Shown here in pieces: positions 59,808-64,000 of a stretch of 64,000 nucleotides of DNA; the first letter of the stretch is position 1; each line of letters begins with the position of its first letter. The notes beneath the pieces were generated by a model. That model was not told the origin of the DNA and did no database searches. It saw only the letters and a program-made list of their open reading frames with translations. The translations under genes were made by a program, and so were the position numbers. The stretch spans positions 1,612,001 to 1,676,000 of the forward strand of contig NZ_CP110224.1 in assembly GCF_026013645.1 (NCBI RefSeq), in the 5' to 3' direction. The stretch comes from Virgibacillus natechei. Lineage in GTDB: Bacteria > Bacillota > Bacilli > Bacillales > Amphibacillaceae.

Positions 59808-60668
59808 ATGAAAATTGAGGATTATGCGTTATTATTAAGCTTAAATAAGATAGGAACGATTCGTGGTACAGCCAAATCAATTTTAATATCACAACCTGCT
59901 GTAACTCAACGTCTCAAATATATAGAAGATTATTTTGGCCAGGCTATCTTTATTCGCACACCAAAAAGACTAGTGTTAACACCAAGCGGGGAAATGATCT
60001 TAAGTCATGCTGCTTTGGTGATTGATCAAGAGCAAAAAATAAAAAATGCACTTGCTGAATCGAGTAAAGAAGTTCAAGGAACATTATCAATTGCTTGTTC
60101 TTCCCTTATTAGCCAGCGTTTTTTACCGGCAATTCTGGGTGAATTTAACACTAAATTTCCTAAAGTTGCTATCGACCTTGTAACAGGTATTAGTGAAGAT
60201 ATCAAACGCGACCATAGGAACTATCATGTTTGTATTATTCGTGGTGAAAAATTGAAAGAGACGACATGTGTACGATTGTTTGATGATCCATTATTTATTT
60301 TTGATACGGAGCCATTTCCGGAAAATAAAATGAAAAAACGTCCATTAATTTCCTTTAGCAGTGATGATAGTATGCATGAGCTTGTAGATAATTGGCTTTA
60401 TCATCATCAAGGTGAAATTCAACCACTTCGAACAATCACAGTTGATCAGATTGAAACCTGTAAGCAATTTATGAAACAAGGATTAGGTATGGCGGTATTA
60501 CCCGAAAGTGTTTCCGATTCAATGAAAGACGAATACCCGCATGTTCCGCTTAAGCTGAACGGTGAAGCAGTAACGAGAGATACATGGGTTTGCTATCAGG
60601 AAGGGGCGCGGAGATTACCTCAAGTTGATCAATTTATAAATGCGTTAACAACGAGGTCATTCCTATAA
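59808..60668 (+). CDS. LysR family transcriptional regulator
   Basis: A 286-residue regulator. The N-terminal winged helix-turn-helix (about 3-62) shows ISQPAVTQRLKYIEDYFGQAIFIRTPKRLVLTPSGE, the classical LysR pattern. The C-terminal part (about 88-280) is a periplasmic-binding-like effector domain. The effector is unknown. AGGGGATTG precedes the ATG. Divergent to the methyltransferase gene with a shared palindrome. Confidence 0.88.
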   Translation: MKIEDYALLLSLNKIGTIRGTAKSILISQPAVTQRLKYIEDYFGQAIFIRTPKRLVLTPSGEMILSHAALVIDQEQKIKNALAESSKEVQGTLSIACSSLISQRFLPAILGEFNTKFPKVAIDLVTGISEDIKRDHRNYHVCIIRGEKLKETTCVRLFDDPLFIFDTEPFPENKMKKRPLISFSSDDSMHELVDNWLYHHQGEIQPLRTITVDQIETCKQFMKQGLGMAVLPESVSDSMKDEYPHVPLKLNGEAVTRDTWVCYQEGARRLPQVDQFINALTTRSFL

Positions 60669-60816
60669 GAAGGTTTTTAAAAGTCCAGTAAAGCTGACGT
60701 GTTGAGTTTCTTTGCTTGTTTGATAATTAAACCAGTTTGTTAGTGTGATGGATGTTTAAATCTCTCTTAGTTGAGGAATAGTTATGTAAACATACTTAAA
60801 AGGAGTGTTACTGTAA

Positions 60817-61236
60817 ATGAGTGAAATTATATTTACGTCACAAGCAACTGCTAAAAATGGAAGAGATGGTCACGTTAAATCTGATGATGAGTTAATTGAT
60901 CTAAATCTAGTTAATCCAGCAGCTAATAAAGATGCTAAAGGATCCAATCCGGAGCAGCTGTTTGCAGCAGGGTATGCTGCTTGCTATGATGGGGCATTAA
61001 ATTTAGTAGCAAGTCAACAGAAGAAAAAAATTGAATCTGAAACGAACGCTGAAGTGAGCTTTATGAAGGATTCAGCAGATGGTGGAAACAAGATAGCTGT
61101 TACACTAAACATTAAAATGGAGGGCGTTAGTCTCGAAGAAGCAGAAGAATTAGCGGAATCTGCACATCAGGTTTGCCCCTATTCCAAAGCAACAAGAGGT
61201 AATATTGACGTAACATTAAATCCAAAAGTAGTTTAA
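60817..61236 (+). CDS. ohr: Organic hydroperoxide resistance protein Ohr
   Basis: A 139-residue OsmC/Ohr-fold peroxidase. The two reactive cysteines are C56 (AAGYAACYDGAL) and C120 (AHQVCPYSKAT). The early arginine lies in the KNGRDGHVKSDD segment. It reduces organic hydroperoxides using lipoyl thiols. No OhrR regulator gene is next to it and no OhrR-type operator is recognised. AAGGAGTG precedes the ATG. A terminator follows. Confidence 0.9.
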   Translation: MSEIIFTSQATAKNGRDGHVKSDDELIDLNLVNPAANKDAKGSNPEQLFAAGYAACYDGALNLVASQQKKKIESETNAEVSFMKDSADGGNKIAVTLNIKMEGVSLEEAEELAESAHQVCPYSKATRGNIDVTLNPKVV

Positions 61237-61239
61237 TAC

Positions 61240-61278
61240 AAAAAGAAGGCGTCCATTAAAATCGGACGTCTTCTTTTT
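61240..61278 (+). terminator. Terminator of ohr
   Basis: AAAAAGAAGGCGTCC paired with GGACGTCTTCTTTTT (one G-T pair), 9-nt loop. It also reads as a terminator towards the convergent rqcH. Confidence 0.85.
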
Positions 61279-61317
61279 AATTTTTAGAATCGATATAACT
61301 TCGCCCAAATGTGTGTG

Positions 61318-63027
61318 TTATTTTTTCTTTAATGCATCAATTACGTTTTTATGTGGTGTGACGAATAGTGTTTTCTGGCTATCATACGTTACATACCCAG
61401 GCTTTGCCCCACTTGGCTTTTTTACATGTCGTATTTTTGTATAGTCTACAGGCACGGTGGAAGAGTCCTGCGATTTACTGAAATAGGCTGCTATTTGGGC
61501 TGCTTCGATTAATGTATCTTCAGTAGGTTCCTCCGAACGAATAACCACATGTGAACCTGGTATATCTTTGGTGTGAAGCCATACATCGTTTCTATTTGCC
61601 AGTTTGCTTGTTACATATTCATTTTGTTTATTATTTTTTCCAACTAGAATCAATGTACCATCTGTTGCCGTGTATTCTTCTGGTACTGGTTTTTTTGGCT
61701 TATTTTTATGTTTCTTTTGTTTTGATTGTTTCTTTAAATAGCCACCTTCACGCAGCTCTTCGCGAATTTCTTCTATATCGGTAACACTAGCAACATCTAT
61801 TTGTTGTAGTAGTTGGTCAAGATAAATGAATTCCTCCTCTGTTTTAATGACTTCTTTTTCAATTACTTCTTTGGACTTTTTCAGTTTTTGATACGTTTTG
61901 AAATAGGCTTGTGCATTTTCACTTGGTGATTTATTAGGGTTTAACTCAATAGTTCGTTCATTTTGTGCTGGATCATAATAATCGGTCACTGAAACAATTG
62001 TATCTCCCTGTGTAACAAGGTGCATATGTGCTGTTAGGAGTTCCCCCATTTTTTGATGCTGCTTGGCGCCTTCAGCCTTTTTTATTGTTTGTTTATGCTT
62101 TTTCATTTTTCTGTTGTTCTTATCTTTTTCATTTTTAATAAAACGGTATAAGTCTTTGGCTTGTTGTTTGACCCGGTCTCGTTCTGCTTTACCTGAATAA
62201 AATTGATCCAACATCTTATTCGTTGCTGAAAAGGATTCTTTTTCCCCATCAAAAGAAGTAATCGGAAGTACGTGAAAGTCTTCTTTTTTATTACGGTAAA
62301 TGGTAGGTGAGTAGTTATTCTTTTGTATTTGCTCCTGAACCTCCAAAAACTTCTCCATGTAGACTTGTGCTGTACCCAAATTCGCGCGACTGACGATCTC
62401 TCTGGCGATAACTGGTGAAAAGCCGACCAATTCAGTGACCATTTGTGCATCTAATTTTCCTGCATTAAAATCAAGTCTTTTAATATATTTTTCTCCGCTG
62501 ATTTCTAAAGGGTTTAGTTTCTCCTGCATAGGTGGCAGTTTATATTTCTGACCTGGCTGAATGATTCGATGTCGATTTTGCGCCAGAGAAACATGTTTCA
62601 AACTATCGATAATATGTCCTTTATCCTTATCGATTAACATAACATTACTATGTTTTCCCATTAACTCTATAAGTAGTTCTTTATAGGCAATATCACCAAT
62701 TTCATTTCTGGTTTTAATAGAAAATGTAATGATGCGTTCCATTCCATATTGTTCAATCTTTTCAATTGCTGCACCAGATAAATGCTTTCTTAGAACCATA
62801 CAAAACATAGGTGGTTCCTTAGGGTTGGTATAGGAATCTTCTGTAACATGTATACGAGCATAGGTCGGATGGATGGAAAATAATAAAGTATGGTTTTTCC
62901 CTTGGCTCCGAACAGTAAAAACAAGCTCTGTTTCTGTAGGTTGATAAATTTTTGTTATTTTTCCTGGAATTATTTCTTCTTTTAATTCTTCTGTTACTGC
63001 TCGAGTAACAATACCGTCAAATGGCAT
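61318..63027 (-). CDS. rqcH: Rqc2/NEMF homologue RqcH (YloA), fibronectin-binding-like protein
   Basis: A 569-residue NFACT protein: NFACT-N (about 1-170), helix-hairpin-helix part (about 170-260), coiled coils (about 290-430), and a C-terminal NFACT-R domain (about 450-560). RqcH binds split 50S subunits with stalled peptidyl-tRNA and recruits tRNA-Ala to add C-terminal alanine tails. Relatives were first annotated as fibronectin-binding proteins. The conserved Asp-Arg pair at 97-98 of B. subtilis RqcH reads Glu97-Arg98 here. A GGGAGG site precedes the ATG. In B. subtilis yloA lies somewhat downstream of the pyr operon, consistent with this order. Confidence 0.92.
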   Translation of the reverse strand: MPFDGIVTRAVTEELKEEIIPGKITKIYQPTETELVFTVRSQGKNHTLLFSIHPTYARIHVTEDSYTNPKEPPMFCMVLRKHLSGAAIEKIEQYGMERIITFSIKTRNEIGDIAYKELLIELMGKHSNVMLIDKDKGHIIDSLKHVSLAQNRHRIIQPGQKYKLPPMQEKLNPLEISGEKYIKRLDFNAGKLDAQMVTELVGFSPVIAREIVSRANLGTAQVYMEKFLEVQEQIQKNNYSPTIYRNKKEDFHVLPITSFDGEKESFSATNKMLDQFYSGKAERDRVKQQAKDLYRFIKNEKDKNNRKMKKHKQTIKKAEGAKQHQKMGELLTAHMHLVTQGDTIVSVTDYYDPAQNERTIELNPNKSPSENAQAYFKTYQKLKKSKEVIEKEVIKTEEEFIYLDQLLQQIDVASVTDIEEIREELREGGYLKKQSKQKKHKNKPKKPVPEEYTATDGTLILVGKNNKQNEYVTSKLANRNDVWLHTKDIPGSHVVIRSEEPTEDTLIEAAQIAAYFSKSQDSSTVPVDYTKIRHVKKPSGAKPGYVTYDSQKTLFVTPHKNVIDALKKK

Positions 63028-63140
63028 ATGCTTTACCTCCCGCTTTAATAGGATTTGTCCATTTACACATTCGTTTACATTGGTCGAAATTCCTGGTCAT
63101 AATACACACATAATATACAAGCAATACACAAACATGTATT

Positions 63141-63598
63141 CTATATTAAGTCAATCGCTTTTTTCAACTCATCGATATTTTTATGCGTATAAACTTTATC
63201 AGTAATCCCTTGCGAAGCATGTCCCATAATTTTCTTTATCGAAATTTTATTCGCGCCCGCATTATCCATCAAAGACGCAAATGTGTGCCTGCAATCATGA
63301 GGCTTATGATTCATTTCTAAATCTTCCATCAGCGGCTTCCACCTATCCCTGTTATAAGTTTCGTAACTCATTTGAGTACCAATGCTATTTGTTATCAAAT
63401 ATTTATTTTCTTTGTTCATCCTTCTTTTTATAAAAGGGAGGATTTTTTTATTGATGGGGACCACTCTATCTTTACCAGCTTCTGTTTTATTCCGCCGCGC
63501 ATTACCCTTTCGTTGATATCAATGTTAGCATTTTCTATTGTAACTAATTCGCCAGGTCGTAATCCAGTATAAATCATTATTAGAGCAGTATCTATAAT
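63141..63598 (-). pseudogene. Broken tyrosine recombinase (phage-type integrase), C-terminal part
   Basis: The frame from 63464 to 63141 encodes the catalytic end of a tyrosine recombinase: HDCRHTF with the HxxR pair, a GHAS segment, and the nucleophile tyrosine in KVYTHKN. Upstream, in another frame, lies DTALIMIYTGLRPGELVTIE with the first catalytic arginine. One missing A in a run of four near 63504 separates the two; restoring it gives a continuous family-like GGIKTEAGKDRVVPIN. The N-terminal half is absent beyond about 63600. It is therefore truncated and frameshifted. Confidence 0.8.
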
Positions 63599-63604
63599 AC
63601 ACAA

Positions 63605-63679
63605 ATGTTTAAAAACGCAGAAAAAATAAGCAAAGCTATTGACATTTTGATGAAGGTAACGGAAGATTTAGAAGAATAA
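63605..63679 (+). other. Short open frame, possible gene remnant
   Basis: 24-residue charged peptide (MFKNAEKISKAIDIL...) with no ribosome-binding site. It starts exactly where integrase homology stops. It may be the 3' end of a truncated element gene. No family recognised. Confidence 0.25.
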
Positions 63680-63694
63680 GAAAGGAAAGAACAG

Positions 63695-63778
63695 ATGGTG
63701 AATGTGATACATGATCTGTCTGTTGCACACCAGGGTGTGTTAGGAGATTTGAAAACAAATAGGGGGTCTATTGGTTGA
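63695..63778 (+). CDS. Possible small protein upstream of lipoprotein
   Basis: 27-residue frame with AAAGGAAAG upstream. Its stop overlaps the TTG start of the following lipoprotein gene, an arrangement compatible with translational coupling. No family recognised; low confidence. Confidence 0.3.
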   Translation: MVNVIHDLSVAHQGVLGDLKTNRGSIG

Positions 63779-64000
63779 AGAAATTAATTTTACTAGTAAC
63801 AGCACTAATATTTTTAGTTGGGTGCAGTGAAGCAACTGCCGAAGTAGAAGGGGAAGCAGTGAATTACGAAAACTTGAAAAGCATGAACGAGGAAGCAAAG
63901 GAAGAATTGAGTGAGTTGGGTGAACAAATAGAGGGAGCGGAAAATGATTTATCTTCTATTCGATCAGAACTCAATAATGAAGAATCAGAATTTGAAGCCC
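63775..64000 (+). CDS. Lipoprotein, 3' end outside window
   Basis: 75 residues are visible. A lysine start and hydrophobic core (MKKLILLVTALIFLVGC) end in a lipobox with the cysteine at residue 17, so LspA processing is expected. The mature part is acidic and strongly helical with heptad-like spacing (about 30-75), suggesting a coiled coil. TTG start with AGGGGG 8 nt upstream. It lies next to a broken integrase, so it may be a prophage lipoprotein such as those causing superinfection exclusion; this is inference. Confidence 0.6.
   Translation, partial: MKKLILLVTALIFLVGCSEATAEVEGEAVNYENLKSMNEEAKEELSELGEQIEGAENDLSSIRSELNNEESEFEA

Overview
The window is a low-GC chromosomal segment from an endospore-forming member of the Bacillaceae. 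Gene content and order follow the Bacillus subtilis ylb - dcw - spoIIG - ylm - ileS - pyr region almost gene for gene. Pro-sigma-E, sigma-G, SpoIIGA, SpoVD, SpoVE, GerR, YlbJ and YlbD show a sporulating organism. The DNPR motif of MurE indicates meso-DAP peptidoglycan. Acidic tails on exported proteins (PbpB, DivIB) and the style of GC-rich intergenic repeats suggest a halotolerant genus such as Oceanobacillus, Virgibacillus or Lentibacillus; this placement is inference.

Layout. 1-5.2 kb: tail of a DUF420 membrane protein gene, ytvI-like permease, ylbA, ylbC, ylbD, ylbE, ricF, ylbG. 5.2-5.8 kb: repeat DNA and a candidate ylbH-leader RNA. 5.8-14.7 kb: rsmD, coaD, ylbJ, ylbL, tmcAL, ylbN, rpmF, an enoyl-CoA hydratase, gerR, ylbP, panE. 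15-16.6 kb: bshC. 17.4-34.2 kb: the division and cell wall cluster mraZ-rsmH-ftsL-pbpB-spoVD-murE-murF-mraY-murD-spoVE-divIB-ftsA-ftsZ, without murG, murB, ylxW, ylxX or sbp. 34.8-37.4 kb: spoIIGA-sigE-sigG. 37.5-42.1 kb: ylmC-ylmD-ylmE-sepF-ylmG-ylmH-divIVA. 42.1-46.7 kb: T-box controlled ileS, lspA, ylyB. 46.7-58.4 kb: the complete pyrimidine operon pyrR-pyrP-pyrB-pyrC-carA-carB-pyrK-pyrD-pyrF-pyrE, with two PyrR attenuators. 58.9-63.0 kb: a methyltransferase, a LysR regulator, ohr and rqcH. 63.1-64.0 kb: a broken integrase and the start of a lipoprotein gene, probably the edge of a prophage or other integrated element.

How it works together. The centre couples peptidoglycan precursor synthesis, septum assembly (FtsA/FtsZ/SepF/DivIB/FtsL/PBP2B/DivIVA) and the switch to spore formation (SpoVD, SpoVE, SpoIIGA, sigma-E, sigma-G). 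Two sporulation genes embedded in vegetative read-through units, sigG and spoVE, have the same arrangement: a sporulation-type promoter whose start point lies just downstream of (sigG) or at the end of (spoVE) an upstream sequence that can pair with the ribosome-binding site or start codon. Read-through mRNA should therefore be poorly translated, while the dedicated transcript is free.

The least explained material is a family of intergenic repeats. Three MITE-like composites (16.6, 41.1 and 58.4 kb) carry diverged 30-bp terminal inverted repeats and an internal inverted pair of a palindromic unit. A nested hairpin module (17.0, 34.55 and 41.4 kb) shows compensatory base changes between copies. 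A 60-bp unit is repeated three times in tandem at 34.3-34.5 kb. I found no CRISPR array, rRNA or tRNA gene and no clear new enzyme system.
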